A stretch of DNA of 11,971 bases from an uncultured Paraglaciecola sp. (GCA_905479025.1 CAJQKX010000177.1:1-11971), one strand, 5' to 3'. Counted from the stretch's first letter, positions 1-8,700 are shown. Numbers and translations: made by a program. The notes: generated from the sequence alone by a model not told the origin.

Positions 1-2
1 AG

Positions 3-131
3 GATATTAAGATAGTGGGGCACACAGAAGTAAAACCAAAAACTTGTAAACTACTTGTAAACTCTATTTTGGTACTCGCAAACCATTGTTCTTATGAGGG
101 TTATTTTACGACTACTATTGAGTGGGAATAA
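3..131 (+). CDS. 3' end of an unrecognised gene (partial, cut by left edge)
   Basis: One frame stays open from the left edge to a TAA at 129-131, giving 42 residues that end in EGYFTTTIEWE. The other two plus-strand frames hit stops within the first 15 bases. Residue composition is balanced, with two cysteines and a short hydrophobic stretch (KLLVNSILVLA), and it reads like the tail of a real soluble protein rather than chance. I do not recognise the family and give no function. It lies 41 bases before the GNAT gene on the same strand, so it could be the preceding gene of the same transcript. A start inside the window (GTG at 15) cannot be excluded but has no ribosome-binding site. Confidence 0.4.
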   Translation, partial: DIKIVGHTEVKPKTCKLLVNSILVLANHCSYEGYFTTTIEWE

Positions 132-172
132 CTCAATTATTCATCAGTTAAGTTAAAAAGGCCAAACGCCCT

Positions 173-631
173 ATGAGTGACCTGATAATAAGAGCAGCTG
201 TACAAGCAGACTTGCCGATATTGAAAGAGTTTGAGCAAGATATTATCGCTACAGAGCGACCTTTTAATGATTCTTTAAAGTCTGAGTATATTTGTTATTA
301 CGATATTGGGGCGTTAATTGATAGCGAAAATTCTAGCGTTTTAGTCGCTGAAGATGACGGGATGATTGTGGGTTCTGGTTATGCTCGCATCAGGGAGTCA
401 AAAGCACATTTGACCCATGATTTTCATGTCTATCTTGGATTTATGTTCGTTGCACCGACACACAGAGGGCGTGGGATCAATCAATTGGTGATCCAATCCT
501 TAATCAGTTGGGGTAAAAGTCAAGGCATGCAGGATTTTTATCTTGAAGCCTATGCACAGAACAACTCTGCACTTAGAGCTTACGAAAAGTTAGGCTTTAA
601 AGCCTCACTTCTTGAAATGAAATTATCATAA
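173..631 (+). CDS. GNAT-family N-acetyltransferase
   Basis: This is a predicted cytosolic acetyl-CoA-dependent N-acetyltransferase of 152 residues, the usual size for a single GNAT domain. The N-terminal IIRAAVQADLPIL is the typical first strand and helix. Motif A lies at about residues 88-110 (LGFMFVAPTHRGRGINQL); its pyrophosphate-binding R-x-x-G runs R98 to G101, but the usual final Gly/Ala is Asn103. Motif B is NNSALRAYEKLGF at about 130-142, the standard GNAT C-terminal signature. The substrate cannot be read from the sequence; amino groups of small molecules, antibiotics or proteins are all possible for this family. The ATG at 173 has a weak AAGG ribosome-binding site about 11 bases upstream. 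It is followed by yaeQ after 46 bases on the same strand, but no functional link is evident. Confidence 0.88.
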   Translation: MSDLIIRAAVQADLPILKEFEQDIIATERPFNDSLKSEYICYYDIGALIDSENSSVLVAEDDGMIVGSGYARIRESKAHLTHDFHVYLGFMFVAPTHRGRGINQLVIQSLISWGKSQGMQDFYLEAYAQNNSALRAYEKLGFKASLLEMKLS

Positions 632-677
632 TAGCCTGTCTCCTTGGCACGCCTTCATACTTTGGATGCACTAACTT

Positions 678-1232
678 ATGGCCTTAAAGCCAACCATTTA
701 TAAATTCAAATTATCTGTATCCGATCTTAACCATGACTATTTTGATTCCCTCAATTTAACTGTTGCTTTACACCCTTCAGAAACCAAAGAGCGGATGATG
801 GTGAGAGTTTTAGTATTTTGTTTGCATGCTTATCAAGACCATGAAAACCTAATGACTTTCACTAAAGGTTTAAGTGCAATCGAAGAACCAGATATTTGGT
901 TGCGAGGTTTAGATGATCAACTACATCTTTGGGTAGATGTTGGCGAGCCAAGCTTTGAACGGGTAAAGAAAAGCTGTCGTTTGGCTAAACAAACTTATGT
1001 ATACAGTTTCAATTCAAAATCCAATGCTTGGTGGAAACAATCACAAGTACAATTTAGTACCTTACCAGTGAATGTATTTAGTTTTGATTGGCACGAGATA
1101 CAGACATTGAGCCGTTTACTTGCTCGCACCATGGACTTTTCAGTCACCTTGAGTGGAGACTCCGCATTTGTTGCTGCAGAATATGAGCAGGTGGATGTTA
1201 ATTGGCAAGCATTACAGCTTGATGAAAATTAA
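678..1232 (+). CDS. yaeQ: YaeQ family protein
   Basis: The 184-residue protein matches the E. coli YaeQ family (181 residues) along its whole length. It starts with MALKPTIYKFKLSVSDL and carries the family blocks HPSETKERMMVRVL (about 32-45), FTKGLSAIEEPDIWL (about 61-75), LWVDVGEPSFERVKKSC (about 84-100), a YSFNSK/WW segment (about 109-119) and LLARTMDFSVTL (about 147-158). YaeQ is known to adopt a PD-(D/E)XK nuclease-like fold; its cellular role is not settled. An early suggestion that it substitutes for RfaH was not upheld, as I recall. The start is set by the conserved MALK although the ribosome-binding site is poor (GGAT about 13 bases upstream). It sits between the GNAT and acyltransferase genes, all on the plus strand, so co-transcription is possible. 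Confidence 0.93.
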   Translation: MALKPTIYKFKLSVSDLNHDYFDSLNLTVALHPSETKERMMVRVLVFCLHAYQDHENLMTFTKGLSAIEEPDIWLRGLDDQLHLWVDVGEPSFERVKKSCRLAKQTYVYSFNSKSNAWWKQSQVQFSTLPVNVFSFDWHEIQTLSRLLARTMDFSVTLSGDSAFVAAEYEQVDVNWQALQLDEN

Positions 1233-1360
1233 AGCATTTTTACTCGGCTAACAGTCAATATTGTGTGTATTGAGCAGAATACCCTTAAACAGTTTGCTCG
1301 TTGGCAGATTAACCGGCAAAATATGTCGCCTGTTTTGAAGTAGGGACCATAAAAAGTAAT

Positions 1361-2500
1361 ATGCCTAATAGATTTGATTCAATTCGACCCTTTGACGACT
1401 CAGATTTATCTGACGTTTTACCTAAGCTTTTTAATAACAAAGAATTTATCGATAGCATAGTAGCTTTCAAATTTAGCGCTTGGCCGCGGTTTATGCGCCC
1501 GACTCTGGGTTTTTTTACTCGTCATTACATCATCAAGCAAATCACTAAGGTCACAACGCATAGAGATTTTCAACGCTTAGTTGAACCTTATATGGAACGA
1601 ATGATTAGCACTACTACAGAATCGTTTACTGTTAGTGGTTTAGATAAGCTGGATTTATCTCAAGCCTGTTTGTTTATGAGCAATCATCGTGATATTGCTT
1701 TAGATCCCGCTTTTGTGAATTGGGCGCTGCATATCAATGGTCTAGATACAGTGCGAATTGCAGTAGGTGACAATTTACTTAAAAAAGAATGGGTAGCTGA
1801 TCTAATCAGGCTAAATAAGTGTTTTATCGTAAAACGTTCAGCCACAGATAGACGTGAAAAGTTATCGGCAGCAAAGTTGCTAAGTGAGTATATTGAGGCC
1901 TCTTTAAACGCTGAGCAACAGCATATATGGATAGCGCAAAGAGAAGGGCGCGCCAAAGATGGTAACGACATCACTAATCCTGCTATTTTGTCTATGTTGG
2001 CGTTAAATAAGTCTAAAGACCTTAAGTTTTCACAATATATTCAAAGTTTACGCATTGTACCTGTATCTATATCCTATGAGTTTGATCCCTGCGACATCAA
2101 TAAAGCCAAAGAACTACAAGAAGTTGAACGTGAAGGGAGTTATGACAAACCTGATAATGAAGATGTTAAAAGCATTGTTAAGGGTATTACCGGTCAAAAG
2201 GGTAGAGTGCATATTCATTTTGGTGAAGTACTGGCTGCAGAGTTTAATACAGCAAAAGAAGTGGCTGAACATATCGATCAGGAAATACTGCAAGGATATA
2301 CATCTTACCCAACGGGCTCTGTTGCCGCTAAAATGCTCAGTATAGATGGTATTACCATCGATAATAGTACCGAAGAGTCTGAGCATTACACCCAAGCAGC
2401 TGCTGATTATTTACAATCCAGGGTAGTCGACCTAACGAAAGAAGAACAAAAAAAGTTACTTAGTATGTATGCTTGCGCCTATCTTAGAAAAATGAGTTAA
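1361..2500 (+). CDS. PlsC-like glycerol-phosphate acyltransferase domain protein
   Basis: This 379-residue protein is predicted to transfer fatty acyl groups to a glycerolipid or related acceptor at the inner membrane. The first 90 residues are a family-specific N-terminal region with an amphipathic, aromatic-rich stretch. The acyltransferase core begins with ACLFMSNHRDIALDPAF (about 102-118); H109 and D111 or D115 correspond to the catalytic His-Asp motif, with the subfamily form NHRD-x3-D rather than the classical H-x4-D. A substrate-binding REGR-KDGND block follows at about 194-203, equivalent to the EGTR motif of PlsC, then the hydrophobic-proline motif IVPVSISYEFDPCD at about 232-245. 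At 379 residues it is longer than PlsC (about 245), with extra sequence at both ends. The acceptor is unknown, so no plsC symbol is given. A possible AGGGA ribosome-binding site lies 13 bases before the ATG, further than usual. Confidence 0.85.
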   Translation: MPNRFDSIRPFDDSDLSDVLPKLFNNKEFIDSIVAFKFSAWPRFMRPTLGFFTRHYIIKQITKVTTHRDFQRLVEPYMERMISTTTESFTVSGLDKLDLSQACLFMSNHRDIALDPAFVNWALHINGLDTVRIAVGDNLLKKEWVADLIRLNKCFIVKRSATDRREKLSAAKLLSEYIEASLNAEQQHIWIAQREGRAKDGNDITNPAILSMLALNKSKDLKFSQYIQSLRIVPVSISYEFDPCDINKAKELQEVEREGSYDKPDNEDVKSIVKGITGQKGRVHIHFGEVLAAEFNTAKEVAEHIDQEILQGYTSYPTGSVAAKMLSIDGITIDNSTEESEHYTQAAADYLQSRVVDLTKEEQKKLLSMYACAYLRKMS

Positions 2501-2579
2501 GTTCATTAGCCAAATTTTCATTAATATAACAAACAAAATGCATTCAATCATTCCATGTGAATAGCGTAATAGTTGTACC

Positions 2580-2822
2580 TTAGGCGACTTTTTCTTTTTT
2601 CAAATCATCGAATTTACGATTTAAGTCATATTTTTCATCAGTTACGATTTTTTCTAATATTTCAATTCGTTCGCGCATGATAGCTATGTCATGTTCTAAG
2701 CCATTCGCAAGGTTAATGTGGTCAGCGTCTTGCTTATTTCTTTTCTTACCTTTTGGTCCATTGATTAGTTCGACTATTGCCCAACATACCAATGCGACTA
2801 TTGCTATTGCTGTTATATTCAT
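2580..2822 (-). CDS. PspB-like small membrane protein
   Basis: An 80-residue protein with one N-terminal membrane helix (about residues 3-20, ITAIAIVALVCWAIVELI), a basic loop GPKGKKRNK (about 22-30) and a charged coiled-coil tail. The tail segment IMRERIEILEKIVTDE (about 48-63) closely resembles the conserved C-terminal region of phage-shock protein B, whose family members read RMRERIxxLE-x-ILDAE. PspB partners PspC in the inner membrane and relieves PspA inhibition of PspF during envelope stress. No pspA, pspC or pspF is next to it, so I call it PspB-like only; the helix length and the long tail after the motif also differ from true PspB. It has a good ribosome-binding site (AAAGGA, about 8 bases before the ATG) and ends 79 bases from the acyltransferase, convergently. 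It may be one of the orphan PspB-like proteins that are annotated hypothetical in many proteobacteria. Confidence 0.75.
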   Translation of the reverse strand: MNITAIAIVALVCWAIVELINGPKGKKRNKQDADHINLANGLEHDIAIMRERIEILEKIVTDEKYDLNRKFDDLKKEKVA

Positions 2823-2848
2823 TTTTTATATCCTTTAACTTGTCATGA

Positions 2849-2875
2849 TTTATAAAAAGTTTATGCTTATGCCAA
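2849..2875 (-). promoter_or_regulatory. possible promoter of the PspB-like gene
   Basis: On the minus strand TTGGCA (2875-2870, five of six matches to the sigma-70 -35 box) is followed after 15 bases by TATAAA (2854-2849, five of six to the -10 box), 27 bases before the start codon. The spacer is shorter than the preferred 17, so this is a tentative call. Confidence 0.3.
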
Positions 2876-2988
2876 TTACAAAGCAAATTATTGACCATGA
2901 TTTTAAGTGTATAAATATCATATGGTTAGAGTTTGTCAGTCAGTTTTTCTTATATGTTTTGGCGAAAATGGCCAATTGAGTGATGTAA

Positions 2989-3501
<513 letters not shown>

Positions 3502-3510
3502 CAAGCTGTT

Positions 3511-3663
3511 TCAATCGACTTGTGGTAATTTTTCAATTGCCTCTATTATTTGAAAACTTTGGCGACGTGATGTTACTTTTTGATGAACACGTTTGAGTAG
3601 TTGACGTCTTCTATTGTTGCTACCTAAGCGATTTTTGTTGATAAAGGTAGAAGGTTTTTTCAT
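3511..3663 (-). CDS. small basic protein, 50 residues (candidate)
   Basis: An ATG-started minus-strand frame encodes 50 residues, closing with TGA only 9 bases from the end of tadA. It is strongly basic: 7 Arg and 6 Lys against 3 acidic residues, with an RRR at 18-20 and RR at 33-34, and two likely helices (about 18-31 and 35-46). The composition would suit an RNA-, ribosome- or DNA-binding peptide. I do not recognise the family. Against it, there is no clear ribosome-binding site (upstream reads GGTTCCGTA) and its length could occur by chance. In favour are the Arg-rich bias, the neat convergence with tadA and the following gene-poor stretch upstream of it. Confidence 0.4.
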   Translation of the reverse strand: MKKPSTFINKNRLGSNNRRRQLLKRVHQKVTSRRQSFQIIEAIEKLPQVD

Positions 3664-4074
3664 TACGGAACCAGTTTATTTATTTGTTGACACTTATCAA
3701 AACTAATTAAAGTTTCATCAGTATAAAATAACGTTGTTAAAAATTTATGACAATTAAACTTTTTTGGCTTATTAATAAAATTAATGGTTTGCCTGATTTT
3801 GATTCAATATATATTTTTTGGTTGTTCACATTAAATTATTTTCGATCTAGCTGCGCTGAAAAACATAGATTCAACAGGTATTAGTACTTTAATCCTAATA
3901 ATGCATTGCTTCACAAGATAAGTTTAGTTATCGGAGCAATATGTTGACCGTGACTAATCTTAATATTTAAGAGCGATGTATTTCCAATAACCTCAGCGAC
4001 AACGATATGCATGCTCGAGCGACGTTTTATGAATTCATAATTCTCACGGGCGTTATTCTACTATGAATAGTGGC
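3664..4074. other. 411-base intergenic region, no convincing gene
   Basis: This A+T-rich stretch lies between the small basic ORF and the 3' end of mltF, and both flanking genes are on the minus strand. I see no tRNA, no long hairpin with a T-run and no recognisable protein. It holds a perfect TTGACA at 3687-3692 without a matching -10 box, a 45-codon plus-strand frame at 3747-3884 that lacks a ribosome-binding site, and an 8-base palindrome GCTCGAGC at 4013-4020. The region is long for a compact chromosome, so a small RNA or a decayed gene is possible but not shown. Confidence 0.5.
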
Positions 4075-5487
4075 CTAATCAGCCACCTTTGAAACATCTT
4101 GTGAATACGTCTCGTCCGGTGTGATTTTTGGCTCTAAAATTTGTGGTTGCTGTTCGTCTAGCCAGACAAGTGTGTCGTAGTAACGCCTTATGTTATCTAC
4201 ATATGCGACAGCTTCATTGCCACGTGCATAGCCGTAACGAGTAGTTTTATAGTATTTTTTTTGCCTTAATTGAAGTAATCTTATTTTTACGTCTACCCAC
4301 ATATCAGGGTTTGCACCTTGGCGCTCAGTTAATACTCTAGCATCTTCTAAATGCCCCAATCCCACATTATAAGACGCGAGTGCAAACCATAAACGGTCAG
4401 GTTGAGTGATGCGATCTGGGATACGTTTAAGAAGTTTAGTTAGGTATTTTGCCCCACCTTTAATACTTTGCTCAGGATCCAACCTTGACACAATACCTAA
4501 TTCTTTTGCTGTAGTCAGTGTTAGCATCATCATACCGCGAACCCCTGTGACAGATTTAGCTTTTGGTTGCCAGTGGCTCTCTTGATAACTCATAGCAGCT
4601 AATAAACGCCAATCCAGATCATTCGAATATTGTACAAACCATGGTTTGAATTCAGGTAAAACTTCTCTTGAAGATTTTATGAACTCTCTAGTATCGACAT
4701 AATTAAACTGTCGAACATGACCAAAATACTTGTCTTCCAAAGCAGCCAAAATTCCATTATTTTGAATGATACCAAAATATTCAATCAGAGCGGCCAACAA
4801 AGAGTCATCCCTATCTTTATTAACTGCCCAAGCAATGTCTTGTTCGGGGCTTATGGAAAAACCAATAGATAGTTCAGGGTAACGGCGGCGCATCAAGGCC
4901 AAAATATTAGAGTCGGCTACTGTGTAGTCTAGTTCTCCATCTAACACCATCTCAAGCAATTCTTCCATATCACTGTCGTTAGTTTCGTGCCAATTAAGTT
5001 GTTGATTCTCCTTTTGCAAGCGAAGCAGTGATTCATGATGACTACTACCTGCAGCGATAACCAAATTACCTTTTAAATCTTTAATAGTTCTGGGCCATTC
5101 TTCACCTTGCTTGAATACCAATTTTTCACTGACACGCTGATAGGCGGGTCCAAACTTGAATCTTTGATATCGTTCAGGGCTAACGCTTATGCCTGCTGCA
5201 ATCATATCTAGATGCGCATCTATTAATTGAGGAAATAAGTCGTCTAAATTGTAGTACGGGAAAACTTCAAGTTTAACTCCAAGGTAATTTGCAAAACCTT
5301 CAGCCAGTTCATATTCAAAGCCAACTGCCCCAGTTGCACCATTGTAATAGGTGGTTAGCCCATAAGTGGTGCCAACTTTTAATACTCCGATATCTAGAAT
5401 ATCTCCCAAGGAGGAAGATTGTTTGATGTCATTACAGCCACCAATTATTAGTATTAGAAGCAAAATGAGACTGCGCTGTAAATGAAT
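4075..5487 (-). CDS. mltF: membrane-bound lytic murein transglycosylase F, probable AUU start
   Basis: MltF cleaves the MurNAc-GlcNAc bond of peptidoglycan with formation of 1,6-anhydro-MurNAc, at the periplasmic side of the outer membrane. Counting from the start chosen here (470 residues), a lipoprotein-like signal ends in IIGGC (Cys18). A periplasmic-binding (SBP_bac_3) domain spans about 30-258 and a C-terminal lysozyme-like SLT domain about 280-440, with catalytic Glu303 in SYQES, GVRGMMMLT at about 315-323 and ASYNVGLGHLEDAR at about 371-384. Alignment with E. coli MltF (518 residues) is clear throughout. The first standard start codon, TTG at 5463, has no ribosome-binding site and would leave a truncated signal without a positive charge. 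ATT at 5487 has GAGGG seven bases upstream and adds eight residues including Arg5, giving a complete signal. A sequencing error of ATG to ATT is possible. It is divergent from purL. Confidence 0.93.
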   Translation of the reverse strand: MHLQRSLILLLILIIGGCNDIKQSSSLGDILDIGVLKVGTTYGLTTYYNGATGAVGFEYELAEGFANYLGVKLEVFPYYNLDDLFPQLIDAHLDMIAAGISVSPERYQRFKFGPAYQRVSEKLVFKQGEEWPRTIKDLKGNLVIAAGSSHHESLLRLQKENQQLNWHETNDSDMEELLEMVLDGELDYTVADSNILALMRRRYPELSIGFSISPEQDIAWAVNKDRDDSLLAALIEYFGIIQNNGILAALEDKYFGHVRQFNYVDTREFIKSSREVLPEFKPWFVQYSNDLDWRLLAAMSYQESHWQPKAKSVTGVRGMMMLTLTTAKELGIVSRLDPEQSIKGGAKYLTKLLKRIPDRITQPDRLWFALASYNVGLGHLEDARVLTERQGANPDMWVDVKIRLLQLRQKKYYKTTRYGYARGNEAVAYVDNIRRYYDTLVWLDEQQPQILEPKITPDETYSQDVSKVAD

Positions 5488-5494
5488 AACTATA

Positions 5495-5499
5495 CCCTC
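5495..5499 (-). promoter_or_regulatory. ribosome-binding site deciding the mltF start
   Basis: GAGGG on the minus strand lies seven bases before ATT (5487-5485). It is the only good Shine-Dalgarno match upstream of mltF and is 31 bases from the TTG at 5463, too far to serve it. Confidence 0.5.
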
Positions 5500-5512
5500 A
5501 TGTTTAGTTTGT

Positions 5513-5540
5513 ATTGTATCTAAAATCCTATTGTGAACAA
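5513..5540 (-). promoter_or_regulatory. possible mltF promoter
   Basis: Reading the minus strand, TTGTTC (5540-5535) and TACAAT (5518-5513, five of six to the -10 box) are separated by 16 bases. A transcript from about 5506 would have a leader of roughly 19 bases containing GAGGG and then the ATT at 5487, which agrees with the proposed mltF start. The -35 box is weak. Confidence 0.4.
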
Positions 5541-5575
5541 GTTATCAGATTTCATCCAGTGCTTTGTTAAACTGT

Positions 5576-5595
5576 TAGTCTAACATAGTAGACTA
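5576..5595. repeat. inverted repeat TAGTCTA-N6-TAGACTA, operator-like
   Basis: Two perfectly complementary 7-base arms, TAGTCTA (5576-5582) and TAGACTA (5589-5595), are separated by six bases. The left arm overlaps a second palindrome, GTTAG-T-CTAAC (5574-5584). It lies between the mltF and purL promoter-like sequences, about 60 bases upstream of the mltF -10 and 97 bases upstream of the purL -10. Arm size and spacing fit a dimeric repressor or activator site, but I do not recognise the consensus. It has no following T-run, so it is unlikely to be a terminator. Confidence 0.5.
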
Positions 5596-5668
5596 TTTGG
5601 TCATGTTACAAAGTGAGTAAAGTTATGAATTAAAACAAATAAAACTAGGTTTTTAGTGAAACTGATGC

Positions 5669-5697
5669 TTATAAATGTAGTTAAATTATCCTATAAT
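5669..5697 (+). promoter_or_regulatory. likely purL promoter
   Basis: A perfect -10 box TATAAT (5692-5697) is followed by the G+C-rich discriminator CCGCGCC, and TTATAA at 5669-5674 sits 17 bases upstream as a poor -35 box. The predicted start near 5704 gives a leader of about 70 bases. A G+C-rich discriminator is a known feature of promoters that ppGpp and DksA repress, as for many growth-related genes; that regulation is inferred here. Confidence 0.6.
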
Positions 5698-5726
5698 CCG
5701 CGCCATAAAATTCCTCATTCATCGAC

Positions 5727-5750
5727 TCGCAAATTTTAAGTGATATGCGA
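5727..5750 (+). promoter_or_regulatory. imperfect inverted repeat in the purL leader
   Basis: TCGCAAAT (5727-5734) and ATATGCGA (5743-5750) are complementary at seven of eight positions around an 8-base A+T-rich centre. The element lies between the purL -10 box and its ribosome-binding site (AGGT at 5761-5764). It has the CGCAAA beginning of the E. coli PurR operator but not the central CG and the TTTGC right half, so I do not call it a PurR box. It could be an operator or a leader hairpin. Confidence 0.35.
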
Positions 5751-5773
5751 AATCTGCTATAGGTAATGACTTT

Positions 5774-8700
5774 ATGTTAGTGGTTCGTGGTACACCTGCT
5801 TTATCCGATTTTCGTATTGAAAAATATCTTTCTCAATTTCTTGAAAACAGCCTGCCTGTGCATGGTATCTATGCTGAATACATACATTTTGTGATGCTTT
5901 CAGCGCCACTCACAGAGCAAGAAAATTCAATACTGACTAAGCTTTTAACTTACGGTTCTACTACACAAGAGCACAAGCCTGAAGGTGTTTCATTTTTGGT
6001 TACCCCTAGGCCTGGGACTATTTCGCCTTGGTCTTCAAAGTCTACGGATATTGCACACAATTGTGGTTTACAAAAAGTACAACGTATAGAAAGAGGCGTG
6101 GCTTATTTTCTGCAAGCAGATAATTTAACCGATGAACAATTATTGGCAGTAAAAGCATTGCTTCACGACAGAATGACAGAAGTAGTGATGGCCGCTTTTC
6201 AAGCTGCTGAGTCGTTGTTTGTGAAAAGTGAGCCGACTCCTTTGACTTCTGTGGATATGATCGGTCATGGTAAAGTCGCACTGCAACAAGCCAATATTCG
6301 TTTGGGTTTAGCTCTAGCTGATGATGAAGTGGATTATCTATTTGAGAATTTCAGTTTATTGGGACGTAACCCTAATGACGTTGAGCTATATATGTTTGCT
6401 CAAGCCAACTCTGAACATTGTCGCCACAAAATATTTAACGCTGATTGGACGATCGACGGTCAAGTAATGCCTAAATCATTATTTAAAATGATTAAAAATA
6501 CCTATGAACAGTGCGGTGAAAATGTTCATTCAGCATACAAAGACAATGCTGCGGTCATGGAAGGTAATTTTGCAGGGCGTTTTTTCCCAACATCACAGGA
6601 TAACGAATACCGTTATCATCATGAAAATATTGATATTTTGATGAAGGTCGAAACTCATAATCATCCCACTGCTATTGCACCATTTTCTGGGGCTGCCACG
6701 GGTTCTGGTGGCGAAATACGAGATGAAGGGGCAACTGGAAGAGGCTCTAAACCTAAAGCGGGCTTAATCGGTTTTTCTGTGTCTAATCTTCGTATTCCCG
6801 GCTTTGAGCAACCTTGGGAAACAGATTTCGGCAAACCCGCACGTATTGTTAGCGCTTACGATATTATGATGGATGGCCCCCTTGGCGGAGCTGCCTTTAA
6901 TAATGAGTTTGGTCGTCCCAGTATTTTGGGTTATTTCCGTACATACGAACAAAAAGTCATCAGTTTTAACGGTGAGGAGGTGAGGGGATATCACAAACCT
7001 ATTATGCTCGCTGGTGGTTTGGGTAATATTCGTAAATCACATATTCAAAAAGGCGAAATCACAGTTGGGGCTAAGCTAATTGCTTTAGGTGGCCCGGCTA
7101 TGAATATTGGTTTGGGCGGTGGAGCAGCTTCATCTATGGCGTCAGGTCAATCTAGCGAAGACTTAGACTTTGCGTCGGTACAACGCGGTAACCCAGAAAT
7201 GGAACGTCGTTGCCAAGAAGTGATTGATAAATGTTGGCAGATGGGAGATGCAAACCCCATTCAATTTATCCATGATGTGGGTGCTGGTGGTTTATCTAAT
7301 GCCTTCCCAGAGTTGGTGAGTGATGGCGGACGCGGTGGCAAATTTGAACTGCGCGATGTGCCTAATGACGAGCCTGGTATGTCACCCTTAGAAGTCTGGT
7401 GTAATGAATCACAAGAACGTTATGTAATGTCAGTTGCTCCAGAAAATCTTGAGGTTTTTGCTGACATATGTTGCCGCGAACGCGCGCCTTTTGCGGTAGT
7501 GGGCGAAGCAACTAAAGAAGAGAACTTGACACTTAGTGACCAACACTTTGATAACAACGCGATTGATATGCCCCTCGAAGTATTGTTAGGTAAAACACCT
7601 AAAATGCATCGTGATGTAACATCCAAAACGCTTGAGACAGCAGCGATTGACACCAGTTTGATGAATTTAGCTGAGGCAGCACACAGAGTGTTAAGTTTAC
7701 CGACTGTGGCTGAAAAAACGTTTTTGATCACTATTGGCGATCGTTCAGTGACAGGTTTAGTGGCCAGAGATCAAATGGTGGGGCCTTGGCAAGTGCCAGT
7801 GGCCGATGTTGCAGTGACTGCCAGTTCCTTTGATAGTTATCAGGGCGAAGCTATGTCTTTAGGTGAGCGCACTCCAATTGCATTAATTAATTATGCCGCC
7901 TCGGCTCGTATGGCTGTTGGAGAGGCGTTAACTAATTTAGCCGCAGCAGATATTGGTGATTTAAAGCGTATCAACTTATCAGCTAACTGGATGGCAGCAG
8001 CAGGACATCCAGGTGAAGATGCAGGCTTGTACGAAGCGGTCAAAGCTGTAGGTGAAGAGTTGTGTCCTGCTTTGGGTATTACTATTCCTGTAGGCAAAGA
8101 TTCGATGTCTATGAAAACCACTTGGCAGGATGAGCAAGGTGACAAATCGGTTACGTCACCACTTTCTTTGGTGATTACCGCTTTTGGAGCCGTTCAAGAT
8201 ATCCGTAATACTTTAACGCCAGAATTAAAAAGTAATGTGGGCGAAACTGAATTATTACTGATTGACTTAGGACAAGGACAAAATCGTCTAGGTGCATCTT
8301 GTTTAGCTCAGGTATATCAGCAGTTAGGAAATGTGGCTCCAGATATCGATTCTCCCTCAATATTAAAAAACTTTTTTCTTGCCGTGCAACAATTAGTCAA
8401 TGAAAAGCGTTTATTGGCTTACCACGACAGATCTGATGGTGGCTTGTTTACTTCTGTCGTAGAAATGGCCTTTGCGGGCAAAACAGGTGTCGATATTAAT
8501 TTAGATACGCTTTCCGGATCAGTACTTGAATTATTATTTAACGAGGAATTAGGTGCTGTTGTTCAAATTTCTGGGCTAGAAAAAGGACGTGTATTAAAGG
8601 TGTTTGCTAAGTATGAAATTCAACATTTAGTTCATAGTATTGGTAGCCTCAATAACACTGACCAGATTGTATTCAAACAAAACAGACGAGTCGTTCTCGA

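Noticed and set aside
1684..2395. Overlapping frames on both strands inside the acyltransferase gene (1684-1974 minus, 2055-2345 plus, 2114-2395 minus)
   Set aside because: Shadows of the real coding frame, with no family resemblance.
3502..3538. ACAAG/CTTGT hairpin followed by TAATTTTT as a tadA terminator
   Set aside because: A 5-base stem around a 13-base loop is too weak to call, although a T-rich stretch follows.
3747..3884. 45-codon ATG frame on the plus strand
   Set aside because: No ribosome-binding site, aromatic-rich random-looking translation, and expected by chance in A+T-rich DNA.
4070..4086. Hairpin GTGGC/GCCAC across the mltF stop codon as a terminator
   Set aside because: Only a 5-base stem, it overlaps the coding end, and no T-run follows on the minus strand.
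5532..5547. CRP-like site TGTGA-N6-TATCA
   Set aside because: The right half matches only three of five consensus positions, and one half-site is not enough.
6042..8360. Several minus-strand open frames of 60-103 codons inside purL (for example 7420-7731 and 7891-8145)
   Set aside because: They lie wholly within purL, whose frame is conserved end to end, and their translations look like no known protein and lack ribosome-binding sites.
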